Positions 8,140 to 16,752 of a stretch of DNA of 36,782 nt are shown here, piece by piece. A program made the translations under genes and the position numbers. Each line of letters starts with the position of its first letter. Positions within the stretch are counted from its first letter, which is position 1. Origin of the DNA: a bacterium (GTDB lineage Bacteria > Chloroflexota > Dormibacteria > Aeolococcales > Bog-877); contig JAJZJU010000012.1 in assembly GCA_021809895.1 (NCBI GenBank), positions 1-36,782 of the forward strand, in the 5' to 3' direction. Below the pieces are notes generated by a model. It ran no database searches, had not been told where the DNA came from, and saw nothing but the letters and a program-made list of their open reading frames with translations.

Positions 8140-9414
8140 ATGGTACGGGCCGAGGCGGTGCTTCCCGGTGGGGTCAACAGCCCGGTCCGTTCCTTTCGAT
8201 CGGTGGGAGGACACCCCCCCTTCTTCACTCGCGCCGAGGGAGCCTACCTTTATGACTTGGACGGCAATCGCTACCTGGACATGGTGCTCGCCTATGGGCC
8301 CTTGATCCTGGGGCACCTGCACCCCTCGGTGGTGGGCGCGATCACCAACCAGCTCGGCCGCGGTGAGGCGATGGGCGGCCCCACCTTGCTGGAGGTCGAG
8401 CTGGCGGAGAGAATTCGCGAGTACATGCCCTCGGTGGAGATGCTGCGGCTGGTCAACAGTGGGACCGAGGCCACCATGAGCGCGATCCGGCTGGCCCGCG
8501 CCGCCACCGGCAGGGACCGTGTCGTCAAATTCGCCGGATGCTACCACGGGCACAGCGATGCGCTTCTGGCGGAGGCGGGTTCAGGCGTGGCTACCCTCGC
8601 CATCCCTGGTTCCCCTGGAGTTCCCGACGGGACCGTGGCTGACACTCTGGTCTTGCCATACAACGACATGGTGGCTCTGGAGAATGCCTTTGCCCGGGAT
8701 GGCGAGAAGATCGCCGCGGCGATTGTGGAGCCGGTGGCCGGGAACATGGGGGTCGTCCCTCCCAGACCGCCGTTCCTTAGGCGCCTCCGCGATCTCACAG
8801 AGCAACACGGGACGATCCTGATCATCGATGAGGTCATGACCGGCTTCCGGCTGGCCCGGGGTGGGGCTCAATCGATCTACCAGGTGACCCCCGACCTCAC
8901 GTGCCTCGGAAAGGTGATCGGCGGCGGCCTTCCCGTCGGCGCCTTCGGGGGCCGGGCGGACCTCATGCGGCAGCTGGCTCCGGTGGGGCCGGTGTACCAG
9001 GCGGGGACCCTGAGTGGCAGCCCCCTGGCGGTGGCGGCTGGGCTGGCCACCCTAGATCAGCTGGTAGACGACAAGCCCTACCTGCGGCTGGAGGAGTTGG
9101 GAGCACGCCTGGAGCATGGGCTCCGGCAGGCTGGCGCCGGACAAGGGGTGCCCCTGCAGATCAACCGGGTGGGGTCCATGCTGACCTTCTTCTTCAACGA
9201 GGATGCGGTGGTGGACTACGGCAGTGCCGCTGGCTCCGATCTGGCGATGTTCTCCCGGGTGCACCGCGGGCTCCTGGACCGCGGTGTCTTCTGGCCGCCC
9301 TCGCAGTTCGAGTCGAGCTTCCTGTCCTTGGCCCATGACGAGGCTGGCATCGACTTTGTGGTGGATGCCTTCGCGCAGGCGCTGGATGGCGCGGTTGACC
9401 CAAGCCTGGTTTGA
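8140..9414 (+). CDS. hemL: Glutamate-1-semialdehyde 2,1-aminomutase
   Basis: This PLP enzyme converts glutamate-1-semialdehyde to 5-aminolevulinate, the step between HemA and HemB. Family signatures are [12 protein letters not shown] at the N-terminus, [26 protein letters not shown], the DEVMTGFR loop, and the PLP-binding lysine in [17 protein letters not shown]. From ATG 8140 the product is 424 residues, but only eight residues precede PGGVNSP, so the usual N-terminal helix is cut. The frame stays open upstream to a CTG at 8089, which overlaps the cyclophilin stop as CTGA and would restore about 17 residues. I think that CTG is the likelier true start, but I give the conventional ATG. Confidence 0.95.
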   Translation: MVRAEAVLPGGVNSPVRSFRSVGGHPPFFTRAEGAYLYDLDGNRYLDMVLAYGPLILGHLHPSVVGAITNQLGRGEAMGGPTLLEVELAERIREYMPSVEMLRLVNSGTEATMSAIRLARAATGRDRVVKFAGCYHGHSDALLAEAGSGVATLAIPGSPGVPDGTVADTLVLPYNDMVALENAFARDGEKIAAAIVEPVAGNMGVVPPRPPFLRRLRDLTEQHGTILIIDEVMTGFRLARGGAQSIYQVTPDLTCLGKVIGGGLPVGAFGGRADLMRQLAPVGPVYQAGTLSGSPLAVAAGLATLDQLVDDKPYLRLEELGARLEHGLRQAGAGQGVPLQINRVGSMLTFFFNEDAVVDYGSAAGSDLAMFSRVHRGLLDRGVFWPPSQFESSFLSLAHDEAGIDFVVDAFAQALDGAVDPSLV

Positions 9415-9467
9415 GCGGTCATCGCCGCCCCACTGATCAGACCACCGGCCCCTCCTTGCGCCGGTGC

Positions 9468-9473
9468 TATACT
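9468..9473 (+). promoter_or_regulatory. Extended -10 element before tatA
   Basis: TGC-TATACT forms an extended -10 element 36 bases before the tatA ATG. It leaves room for a leader with an AGAGG-type ribosome site. It probably starts a tatA-tatC-rph-rdgB transcript. Confidence 0.5.
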
Positions 9474-9509
9474 CCGGCCGGCTTCGCAAATTCCCAAGAG
9501 GCAGGTGCC

Positions 9510-9782
9510 ATGTTCAGTGACCACTGGCTGTATCTCATCATCCTGCTCATGATCGCCTTGGTGGTGTTCGGCCCCAAGCGGCTTCCGGAGCTTGGTCAGT
9601 CGCTGGGCAAGGCCATCAACGAGTTCAGATCTGCCACCCAGTCCGTGACGCACGGAGCGGGGTCCGCCACCACCCTGAGTCAGACCCCCGCTCAGCCGTC
9701 CGCGCCCATCGCTTCGAACCAGGCTCCCACACCCTCCGCGGAAGTAGCGGTCGAGCCCGGTACGTCCGAGCCGGTGGGCTGA
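9510..9782 (+). CDS. tatA: Sec-independent translocase subunit TatA
   Basis: TatA forms the pore-like component of the twin-arginine export system for folded proteins. The 90-residue product has a single N-terminal transmembrane helix (about residues 6-22). The hinge [10 protein letters not shown] and an amphipathic helix ([14 protein letters not shown]) follow, and then a Pro/Ala/Thr-rich disordered tail. The ATG at 9510 sits behind an AGAGG-like ribosome site. It could also be called TatA/E/B, since no separate TatB is seen. tatC follows after 22 bases. Confidence 0.95.
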   Translation: MFSDHWLYLIILLMIALVVFGPKRLPELGQSLGKAINEFRSATQSVTHGAGSATTLSQTPAQPSAPIASNQAPTPSAEVAVEPGTSEPVG

Positions 9783-9804
9783 GCCTCCACCCTCCGGTCA
9801 CCTC

Positions 9805-10599
9805 ATGGCCGCCCGGCGCATAGGCTGGTCGGCCGCCCACAGGCCGGGAAGCGAGGCACCTCCCCCCGTGGAGGACCGTGAGCTCACCCTGGTCGAGCAT
9901 CTCGAAGAGCTCCGCCGGGCGATCATCGTCTGCCTGATCGCCTGGGCAGCCACCACCATCGTGGCGTTCATCTTCAACCAGCGCCTGATCTCGATTCTGG
10001 AGCGCCCGCTGCACCTGGCCCTGGAGCACACCCACTCCCCGTTTGGTCAGAAGGTGGTGGTGACCAGTCCCATTCAGGGGTTGGCCATCCCATTCGAGGT
10101 GGCGGCGGTTGCGGGGGCGATTCTGGCACTGCCGATCGTGGTCTGGCAGATCTGGCGTTTCATCGCTCCCGGGCTGCGCGCCAAGGAGAGGCAGCTGGCC
10201 TTTCCATTCGTGTTCGGAACCCTGTTCTTCTTTGCCATGGGGGGCCTGTTCGCCTATTTTGTGATCCCCATCGGACTCGCATTCCTGGCGACTTTCTTAG
10301 GCGGCAACGCGGTGTACCTGCCCGACCTCGGGGCCTACCTCTCGTTCCTGGCCCTGGTGGTCCTGGTCTTCGGGGTCACCTTCGAGATGCCGGTGGTGCT
10401 CTGCCTGCTGGGAGCGGTCGGGATAGTGAGCAGCCAGCAGCTGCGGCGCTGGCGGAAGGCGGCGGTCTTCGTGATAGTCTTCGTTGCCTTGATCGTCACC
10501 CCGGGCGCCGACCCATTCACCCCCACCTTCTTGTCCGCCGCCCTGATCGTCCTCTACGAGGGCAGCATCCTGTTCATCCGCCACGTGCTCCACCGCTGA
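9805..10599 (+). CDS. tatC: Twin-arginine translocase subunit TatC
   Basis: TatC is the membrane receptor for twin-arginine signal peptides. The 264-residue protein has a short polar N-terminus, the family motif LVEHLEELRRAI, and about six hydrophobic segments. The loop WRFIAPGLRAKERQ and the segment FGVTFEMPVVL are also typical. The stop shares one base with the rph start (TGATG), so tatC and rph are probably co-translated. The first ~25 residues vary between homologues, so a later start is possible. Confidence 0.95.
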   Translation: MAARRIGWSAAHRPGSEAPPPVEDRELTLVEHLEELRRAIIVCLIAWAATTIVAFIFNQRLISILERPLHLALEHTHSPFGQKVVVTSPIQGLAIPFEVAAVAGAILALPIVVWQIWRFIAPGLRAKERQLAFPFVFGTLFFFAMGGLFAYFVIPIGLAFLATFLGGNAVYLPDLGAYLSFLALVVLVFGVTFEMPVVLCLLGAVGIVSSQQLRRWRKAAVFVIVFVALIVTPGADPFTPTFLSAALIVLYEGSILFIRHVLHR

Positions 10600-11321
10600 T
10601 GGCACGCTCCGACGGACGTGAGCCATCTGACATCCGGCCTCTGGCGATCACGCCGGAGGCGGACAGCTGGGCTGAGGGGGCGGTCACCATCACCATGGGC
10701 GGGACCCGGGTCCTATGCACCGCCACAATTGAGGAGCGGGTCCCCGCCCATCGCAGAGGGACTCGCACGGGGTGGGTGACCGCGGAATATGGGATGCTGC
10801 CCAGATCGACCCAGGAGCGCAGCCCCAGGGAGCGAGGGGGCCGCGTCGATGGACGGTCTCAGGAGATCCAGCGTCTGGTCGCTCGCAGCCTCCGGGCGGC
10901 GGTCGACATGCGGCTTCTGGGAGAGCGCACCGTGATCGTCGACTGCGACGTCATCCGCGCCGACGGGGGTACCCGCACCGCCTCCATCTCCGGCGGGTTC
11001 GTCGCCCTCGCCCTGGCGTGTCACCGGCTGCTGGAGGCGGGAATGGTCAGATCTGACCCGCTGCGCCGGCAGGTGGCCGCGGTCAGCGCCGGCCTGGTTG
11101 ACGGAGTCCCTATGGTGGACCTGGACTATGGCGAGGACAGCCGGGCTTCCACCGACCTGAACCTCGTGATGACAGGGCAGCTCGAGATAGTCGAGGTTCA
11201 AGGGACCGCCGAGGGCACGGCCCTGCCCCGAGAGCAGCTCGAACCCATCCTCAACCTGGCGGAGGGCGGCATCCGGAATATCCTTGAGGCCCAACGGATG
11301 GCTCTGGGAGCCCCCTCCTGA
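10599..11321 (+). CDS. rph: Ribonuclease PH
   Basis: RNase PH is a phosphorolytic 3'-5' exoribonuclease that trims tRNA 3' ends. The 240-residue protein shows RSDGREPSDIRP at the N-terminus, GWVTAEYGMLPRST, the Arg-rich phosphate site (GRSQEIQRLVARSLRA), DCDVIRADGGTRTA and LDYGEDS. Length is normal. The tRNA-Pro gene nearby encodes no CCA, so 3' trimming and CCA addition are needed in this organism. It is coupled to tatC by TGATG and to rdgB by CTGA. Confidence 0.96.
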   Translation: MARSDGREPSDIRPLAITPEADSWAEGAVTITMGGTRVLCTATIEERVPAHRRGTRTGWVTAEYGMLPRSTQERSPRERGGRVDGRSQEIQRLVARSLRAAVDMRLLGERTVIVDCDVIRADGGTRTASISGGFVALALACHRLLEAGMVRSDPLRRQVAAVSAGLVDGVPMVDLDYGEDSRASTDLNLVMTGQLEIVEVQGTAEGTALPREQLEPILNLAEGGIRNILEAQRMALGAPS

Positions 11322-11968
11322 GCACTGGGAGCCAGTCGGCCGGATCCCCCGCAACTCTGCTGGTAGCACTCGCAAGTCGCAACCAGGGCAAGGTGGCCGA
11401 GCTGGGGAGGCTGCTGGCGCTGCTGCCATGGAAGCTGGTCAGCGTCGACGCCTGCCCTCATGGCACCGCGGTCACCTGGGATGAGAACGGTGCGAACTAC
11501 TTCGAAAATGCTGCCATCAAGGCGAGCGCGGTACACGCCGCCACAGGGCTCCCGGCGCTGGCCGACGACAGCGGGCTCGAGCTCGACGCCTTCGGTGGCT
11601 GGCCCGGCCTCCACACGGCCCGGTGGCTGGGGGACGGTTTCAGCTCGGACGAGCTGCTGCTGGCCATGGCCGAGAGGGTGGCCTCCCTGCCGGTCGCCGA
11701 CCGGGGAGCCACCTTCCGCTGCGTGCTGGCATACGTTGGCCCGGGCCAGAGCGCCCGACAGGAGCCCACCTTCGTGGAGGGGACGGTGCGGGGTACCCTG
11801 CTTGCGTTTCCACGGGGGTACTCGGGCTTTGGCTACGATCCCATCTTCGTCCCAGACGGCCATACGAAGACCATGGCCGAGCTGGCCGAGGAGGAGAAGG
11901 ACAGAATCAGCCACCGCGGCCGGGCCGCTCAGGCTCTGGTGCGCTCCCTCATGATGCAGCGGGGCTGA
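11318..11968 (+). CDS. rdgB: dITP/XTP pyrophosphatase, probable CTG start
   Basis: This Ham1-family enzyme hydrolyses dITP, ITP and XTP to monophosphates and keeps non-canonical purines out of nucleic acids. The nucleotide-binding motif ASRNQGKVAEL opens the domain, followed by ADDSGLEL and GYDPIF. The only standard start in frame (GTG 11393) lies after the SRNQGK motif and would destroy it. Between the preceding in-frame stop (11285) and that motif there is no ATG, GTG or TTG. CTG at 11318 overlaps the rph stop as CTGA and gives a 216-residue protein of normal length. I therefore infer CTG initiation by coupling. A sequencing error is the alternative. Confidence 0.9.
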   Translation: MSTGSQSAGSPATLLVALASRNQGKVAELGRLLALLPWKLVSVDACPHGTAVTWDENGANYFENAAIKASAVHAATGLPALADDSGLELDAFGGWPGLHTARWLGDGFSSDELLLAMAERVASLPVADRGATFRCVLAYVGPGQSARQEPTFVEGTVRGTLLAFPRGYSGFGYDPIFVPDGHTKTMAELAEEEKDRISHRGRAAQALVRSLMMQRG

Positions 11969-12048
11969 GCGCCGGTCCCATTCCTCCCGGTCGGATGGTC
12001 GGCGAGCTCAATATGATGGTGCGGCTGGCGGCGCCAGGAACGGCCTGA

Positions 12049-12120
12049 CGGGGCGTGGTGCAGGGGTAGCACGCCACTTTTGGGAAGTGGAGGTCGCAGG
12101 TTCGAATCCTGCCGCCCCGA
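12049..12120 (+). tRNA. tRNA-Pro (UGG)
   Basis: A full cloverleaf is visible. The 7-bp acceptor is CGGGGCG/CGCCCCG. The anticodon stem is CCACT/AGTGG with loop TTTGGGA, giving anticodon TGG with G37. The T-arm is GCAGG-TTCGAAT-CCTGC, with discriminator A. C1:G72 and A73 are the usual bacterial tRNA-Pro identity elements. CCA is not encoded. A TATGAT at 12012-12017 could be its -10 box. Confidence 0.95.
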
Positions 12121-12184
12121 CGGCCGCGCCCTCCGGGTCGTGGCGGCCTTGGTCCCACCCGCCGTCCTCACGGCTGTCGAGCGG

Positions 12185-13399
12185 TCAGGACAGTCGCGCC
12201 GTCAGCTCCTTGGCCAGAGCCCCGATGAAATCCTCGGTCGAGAGCCAGGGTACCTCCGGGCCCGCGAGCAGTGCCAGGTCCTTGGTCATCCTTCCCGATT
12301 CCACAGTGGCCACGCACACCTCCTCCAGAGTCTCTGCGAAGCTCACCACCTCCGGGGTTCCGTCGAGATCCCCACGATGGGCCAGAGCCCTGGTCCAGGC
12401 GAATATCGAAGCGATTGGGTTGGTGGATGTAGGCAGCCCGTTTTGGTGCATTCGATAGTGGCGGGTCACCGTGCCGTGGGCGGCCTCGGCCTCCATGGTG
12501 CGGCCGTCCGGGGTCAGCAGGACGCTCGTCATTAGGCCCAGGGACCCGAAGCCCTGGGCGACCGTGTCGGACTGCACATCTCCGTCGTAGTTCTTGCAGG
12601 CCCAGACGTAGCCACCCTCCCACTTGATGGCAGCGGCCACCATGTCATCGATGAGGCGGTGCTCGTAGGTGAGTCCGGCGGCGTCGAACTTGGCCTTGAA
12701 CTCACCTTCAAAGACCTCCTCGAAGATGTCTTTGAAGCGACCGTCGTAGACCTTGAGGATGGTGTTCTTGGTGGAGAGGTACACGGGTAGCCCGCGCTTG
12801 AGTCCGTAGCTCAACGAGGCTCTGGCGAAGTCGCGAATCGAGTCGTCGTAGTTGTACATCGCCAGCGCCACCCCTGCGCCCTGGAAGTCGGCGACCTGGA
12901 ACTCCATCGGCTCCCCGCCGTCCGAGGGGGTGTAGGTGATGGTGACCCGACCGGGTCCGGGCACGATGAAGTCGGTAGCCCGGTACTGGTCGCCGTGCGC
13001 GTGGCGACCGATCACGATCGGCTTGGTCCAGCTGGGCACCAGCCGCGGGATGTTGCGCATCACGATCGGCTCGCGAAAGATCACCCCCCCCAGGATGTTG
13101 CGGATGGTCCCGTTCGGCGATCGCCACATCCGCTTCAAGGAGAACTCCTTCACCCTGCCCTCATCGGGGGTGATGGTGGCGCACTTGACGCCCACTCCGT
13201 GCCGCTTGATGGCCTCGGCGGCGTCGATGGTCACCTGGTCGTCGGTCTCGTCCCTGTGCTCGATGCCAAGGTCGTAGTAGTCGAGGTCCACGTCGAGGTG
13301 GGGAAGGATCAGCTGGTCCTTGATCAGCTGCCAGATGATTCGGGTCATCTCATCTCCGTCCAGCTCGACCACCGGGTTTGCGACTTTGATCTTGGACAT
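12185..13399 (-). CDS. icd: NADP-dependent isocitrate dehydrogenase
   Basis: This TCA-cycle enzyme oxidises isocitrate to 2-oxoglutarate with NADP. The 404-residue protein begins [21 protein letters not shown]. It has the substrate-binding [12 protein letters not shown], the metal-binding [28 protein letters not shown] and the late [12 protein letters not shown]. This is the homodimeric eukaryote-like type, not the E. coli type. The ATG at 13399 has AGGTGAG just before it, while the longer frame to 13450 lacks such a site. It is divergent from the M18 peptidase and convergent with tRNA-Pro. Confidence 0.96.
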   Translation of the reverse strand: MSKIKVANPVVELDGDEMTRIIWQLIKDQLILPHLDVDLDYYDLGIEHRDETDDQVTIDAAEAIKRHGVGVKCATITPDEGRVKEFSLKRMWRSPNGTIRNILGGVIFREPIVMRNIPRLVPSWTKPIVIGRHAHGDQYRATDFIVPGPGRVTITYTPSDGGEPMEFQVADFQGAGVALAMYNYDDSIRDFARASLSYGLKRGLPVYLSTKNTILKVYDGRFKDIFEEVFEGEFKAKFDAAGLTYEHRLIDDMVAAAIKWEGGYVWACKNYDGDVQSDTVAQGFGSLGLMTSVLLTPDGRTMEAEAAHGTVTRHYRMHQNGLPTSTNPIASIFAWTRALAHRGDLDGTPEVVSFAETLEEVCVATVESGRMTKDLALLAGPEVPWLSTEDFIGALAKELTARLS

Positions 13400-13480
13400 A
13401 CTCACCTCAAATGCGACGGAGGGCGCGCAGAGCGGCCCGCGGCAAACCACTGACAGGCGGAGATGAGCGGGGCCCGAGGG

Positions 13481-13501
13481 CGGTCGCCCGAGGGGCGACC
13501 G
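13481..13501. promoter_or_regulatory. 9-bp perfect inverted repeat between icd and aminopeptidase
   Basis: CGGTCGCCC and GGGCGACCG face each other across a three-base GAG loop, in the 238-bp space between two divergent genes. It could be an operator or an attenuator hairpin in either leader. There is no T-run beside it, so a standard terminator is unlikely. Confidence 0.4.
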
Positions 13502-13637
13502 GGCGCCGCTGGTCCCGGCTTTGAGACCGTCCGACCCTTCCCCGCAGATCTACCAGGGCTAGCGTAGCGCAGCGAGGGCCGGGCCCGTCGAGCGCCCCGG
13601 ATGTGATTCCATGGTGCTTTCTGCCCTGGGAGGTCTC

Positions 13638-14936
13638 ATGGATCCTGCCGCCACCGCCGAGGCACTTGGCCTCATTGGCTTCATCAACTCCTCGCCCTCT
13701 CCGTACCATGCCTGCTCGGCCGCCTCCTCGATGCTGGAGCAGGCTGGATTCAGCCGGGTGGCGGAGGCCGACCACTGGCCCGCTGGAGGCAATCACCTGA
13801 TCGTCCGCGGCGGCACACTCCTGGCTTGGTCGGTGCCCGACCAGATCGCGGCTGGAGCCGGAATGCGGATCGTCGGCGCTCACACTGACAGCCCGAACCT
13901 GAGGATCCGGCCGCAGCCGGAGCGGGACCGGTCGGGATATCGGCAACTCTCAGTCGATGTGTATGGGGGAGCCCTGGTCAATTCGTGGCTTGACCGCGAC
14001 CTGGGCATATCGGGCCGGGTGGCAGTGCGAAGCAGCTTTGGCCCTGTGACACGGCTCCTGAGAATCGACCGCCCCCTCCTGCGCCTGGCCCAGCTCGCGC
14101 CCCATCTGGACGGCAAACTCAAAAGCGACGGCCTGCGCCTCAATCCACAGACCCAGTTGATCCCCATCCTGGGGCTCGTGGCCGATGATGGTCCCCACTT
14201 TCGCGACCTGTTAGCTGCTGAGCTCGAAGTCGAGCTGGACTCGATCCAAAGTTGGGATCTGATGACGCATGACCTGGCTCCCGGCCGGCTGGCGGGGCAG
14301 AGCGACGAGTTTTTGAGCTCTCCCCGGCTGGACAACCTTGGCAGCAGCTACTGCGCCACCCGCGCCCTGTGTGAGTTCGTGCAATCGGCGGCCCAGCATG
14401 AGGACACCGCCGTCATCTGCCTTTTCGACCACGAGGAGGTGGGCAGCACCAGCTCCACCGGTGCTGCGGGTGGAATGCTGCCTGCGACTCTGGAGAGGAT
14501 TTGCCTCTGCCTTGGGTGGACCAGGGAGGACTTCCTTAGAAGCATGTCGCAGACCACCCTGGTCTCAGCTGATATGGCTCATGCTGTCAACCCAAATTAC
14601 CTGGAGCACTACGAGCCTGGCCATCTCTTGCACCTGAATCAGGGGCCAGCGATCAAGGTGAACGTGAATCAGCGCTATGCCACGGACGCCATTGGGTCCG
14701 CAATCTTCGCCAACTGCTGTGAGGCAGCCGAGGTGCCGGTGCAGCACTTCATCGGTCGCGGTGACGCTCCCTGCGGGAGCACCATCGGGCCCATGCTGTC
14801 AGCTAGGTTGGGGGTCACGACAGTGGACGTGGGCTTCCCCCAGCTGGCCATGCACTCGGCCCGAGAACTCTGCGGGGCGGTGGATGTGTGCTTGATGACG
14901 CGGGCTCTGACGGCGTTCTTGGGCGCCCAGCGCTAG
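13638..14936 (+). CDS. apeB: M18 family aminopeptidase (aspartyl aminopeptidase type)
   Basis: M18 peptidases are cytoplasmic dodecameric dizinc enzymes that remove N-terminal, usually acidic, residues. The 432-residue protein shows the metal ligands in GAHTDSPNLRIRP (His), SPRLDNLGSS (bridging Asp), DHEEVGS (Glu pair), SADMAHAVNPNY (Asp) and AMHSARE (His). Length is normal for the family. The ATG at 13638 follows GGGAGG at 13628-13633 with good spacing, so I prefer it to the upstream ATG at 13611. It stands alone, divergent from icd. Confidence 0.94.
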   Translation: MDPAATAEALGLIGFINSSPSPYHACSAASSMLEQAGFSRVAEADHWPAGGNHLIVRGGTLLAWSVPDQIAAGAGMRIVGAHTDSPNLRIRPQPERDRSGYRQLSVDVYGGALVNSWLDRDLGISGRVAVRSSFGPVTRLLRIDRPLLRLAQLAPHLDGKLKSDGLRLNPQTQLIPILGLVADDGPHFRDLLAAELEVELDSIQSWDLMTHDLAPGRLAGQSDEFLSSPRLDNLGSSYCATRALCEFVQSAAQHEDTAVICLFDHEEVGSTSSTGAAGGMLPATLERICLCLGWTREDFLRSMSQTTLVSADMAHAVNPNYLEHYEPGHLLHLNQGPAIKVNVNQRYATDAIGSAIFANCCEAAEVPVQHFIGRGDAPCGSTIGPMLSARLGVTTVDVGFPQLAMHSARELCGAVDVCLMTRALTAFLGAQR

Positions 14937-14984
14937 GCAATTGGGCCCGAGCCTTCCGCTGTGGGCCAGAGCTCCCGCACGGAG

Positions 14985-15725
14985 CTATCGAGAGCTGTCG
15001 CTGTCAACCGCGCCTGAGGGGGCTGCGCCTGGGAATCCATCCGGCATCCCGACCCACCGCTGGATCGCGGGGACTGCCTCCTGCAGGGACGCGAACACCC
15101 GGTGGGCAGCGCCGACCCTGTCCGCCGGCTCGGTGGAGGAGATGCCGAAGACGGTCATCCCGGCGGCAAGAGCGGCCATGACTCCTGCCGGAGCATCCTC
15201 GACCACCAGGCAGTTGGATGGCGTCATCCGGAGGCTAGAGGCAGCCTTTAAGAATCCCTCGGGGTGAGGCTTGCCCAACTCGACCGCGTCACCATCGACC
15301 ACCAGGTATGGAGTCGGTAACCGCAGCCGGCGAAAGCACGCGCGCACGACCCCCTCGGTGTTGGACGTGACCAGGGCCCAGGTGTGGGGCGGGATTGAGG
15401 CCAGCAGTTCTGCCGCCCCCGGCATCGCCGGCAGGCCTTCCAGCTGGGAGTCGAGCAGGATGGTGAGCCTGCGGATCTCGTCGCTCAGATCCAGATGGGG
15501 CGCCACCGCCCTGATGGTGTCCGTTGGCCTCCGCCCGGGAGTGAGCGCCCACACCTCATCGGGATCCAGCCCGCAGACGACAGACCAGCTCTTCCACACC
15601 TGTCGGTACACGGCCATGGAGTCAAGCAGAACGCCGTCCACGTCGAAGAGGACCGCTCTACCGCCGAGAGAGTTGTCCGGGGCATCTCCTTCTGCTGGCG
15701 CGCCCCTGTTGGCCTTCGAGATCAA
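14985..15725 (-). CDS. HAD-superfamily phosphatase (beta-phosphoglucomutase-like)
   Basis: The 246-residue protein has the HAD nucleophile motif LFDVDGVLLDS (Asp28 and Asp30). Motif II is TSNTEG, the motif III lysine is in ELGKPHPEGF, and motif IV is VVEDAPAG. These place it in subfamily IA with phosphoglycolate phosphatases and beta-phosphoglucomutases. The substrate is unknown, but coupling to an aldose epimerase suggests a sugar phosphate. I place the start at TTG 15725, which shares TTGA with the epimerase stop. The longer open frame above it lies inside the epimerase gene. Confidence 0.88.
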   Translation of the reverse strand: MISKANRGAPAEGDAPDNSLGGRAVLFDVDGVLLDSMAVYRQVWKSWSVVCGLDPDEVWALTPGRRPTDTIRAVAPHLDLSDEIRRLTILLDSQLEGLPAMPGAAELLASIPPHTWALVTSNTEGVVRACFRRLRLPTPYLVVDGDAVELGKPHPEGFLKAASSLRMTPSNCLVVEDAPAGVMAALAAGMTVFGISSTEPADRVGAAHRVFASLQEAVPAIQRWVGMPDGFPGAAPSGAVDSDSSR

Positions 15726-16636
15726 ATGGCGGCCAGCCCCCAGCTCGCCGAGTAGCTTGCGCCCGGCTCCAGGATGACCAGGTCGCGCCCGGAGCGAAAC
15801 GCGTTGGGAGGGCAGCTCATCGGCTCCACGGCCAGGCTGCGCCGGCGAACTGTGGGATCTGCGAGCGTGTCTCCGGTGAAAACCTGCAGGTATGGGAGGC
15901 TCTGATCGCACCACAGCCGCACACCACGCTGCGAGGTCCGATCTGTAAGGCGCACCTCGGCCATCCCGGCCTCGGACCGGACGAGGCCGGTGAAGGTGGT
16001 GTCGAGTTGAACCCTGCCGATGCGGCGCCGAGCTGTGAAGTCGAATTCCGAGCCAGCCACCACCACCGGGTCTCCCAAAGGAATCCCGCGCGCATCAGCC
16101 TGGAAGCGCAGGGTGGCCGGAACCAGCAGGTCCAGCCCATCGACCGGGGAGCCGGGAATTAGCAGGTAGGGATGGAAGCCGACCCCGAAGGGAATCTCCT
16201 CTTGGCCACGGTTGGTGGCCTGGACCTTAGCCGTGAGGCCAAGGTCGCTAAGTCGATACTCCACCTTGCTGACCAGGATGTGGTCGTAGCCGGGCTGGGG
16301 GGCTATCACCAGAGACAGAGTCACCGAGCTGTCGCTCACCTCCTGGAGAGTCCAGGGCACCCACCGGGCCAGCCCGTGGATGGCGTTGCCGTGCTCGACC
16401 TCGTTCAGAGGCAACTGCTGGTCCGCGCCCGCGAACCTGTATTTGCCCCCATCGATACGGTTGGGCCACGGCAGGAGAACCTGACCGCGGCCGTCCCGAC
16501 TGCGTTCTGTCGCCAGAAATCCGTCGATGAGTGGCCGTCCGGCAGCACGATACTCGCGCAGGGTGGCTCCAACCTCGGTTATCACCGCAGCCTGATCTTG
16601 AAAGCGCAGAGTGAACTGCCTTCCACTACGCGACAC
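15722..16636 (-). CDS. Aldose 1-epimerase (galactose mutarotase-like)
   Basis: Members interconvert alpha and beta anomers of aldoses or act on hexose phosphates. The 304-residue protein has the mutarotase landmarks LPWPNRIDGGKYRF, NAIHGLARW, GVGFHPYL and a final catalytic glutamate in ILEPGASY. It starts with GTG and lacks a strong ribosome site. Its stop overlaps the HAD phosphatase start (TTGA), so the two are one operon and probably act on the same sugar. The exact sugar cannot be read from the sequence. Confidence 0.88.
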   Translation of the reverse strand: MSRSGRQFTLRFQDQAAVITEVGATLREYRAAGRPLIDGFLATERSRDGRGQVLLPWPNRIDGGKYRFAGADQQLPLNEVEHGNAIHGLARWVPWTLQEVSDSSVTLSLVIAPQPGYDHILVSKVEYRLSDLGLTAKVQATNRGQEEIPFGVGFHPYLLIPGSPVDGLDLLVPATLRFQADARGIPLGDPVVVAGSEFDFTARRRIGRVQLDTTFTGLVRSEAGMAEVRLTDRTSQRGVRLWCDQSLPYLQVFTGDTLADPTVRRRSLAVEPMSCPPNAFRSGRDLVILEPGASYSASWGLAAI

Positions 16637-16752
16637 CGGTTACTCCCAACAGAACCTGCCTGCCTCCATTCTCTCCCCGGGGGAGCGAGAGCTGCGCCCA
16701 GCCCAGTGGTCGAGTGAGAGGCCGCAGCCTCGACTCTGGCGTTGGCCCGGTC

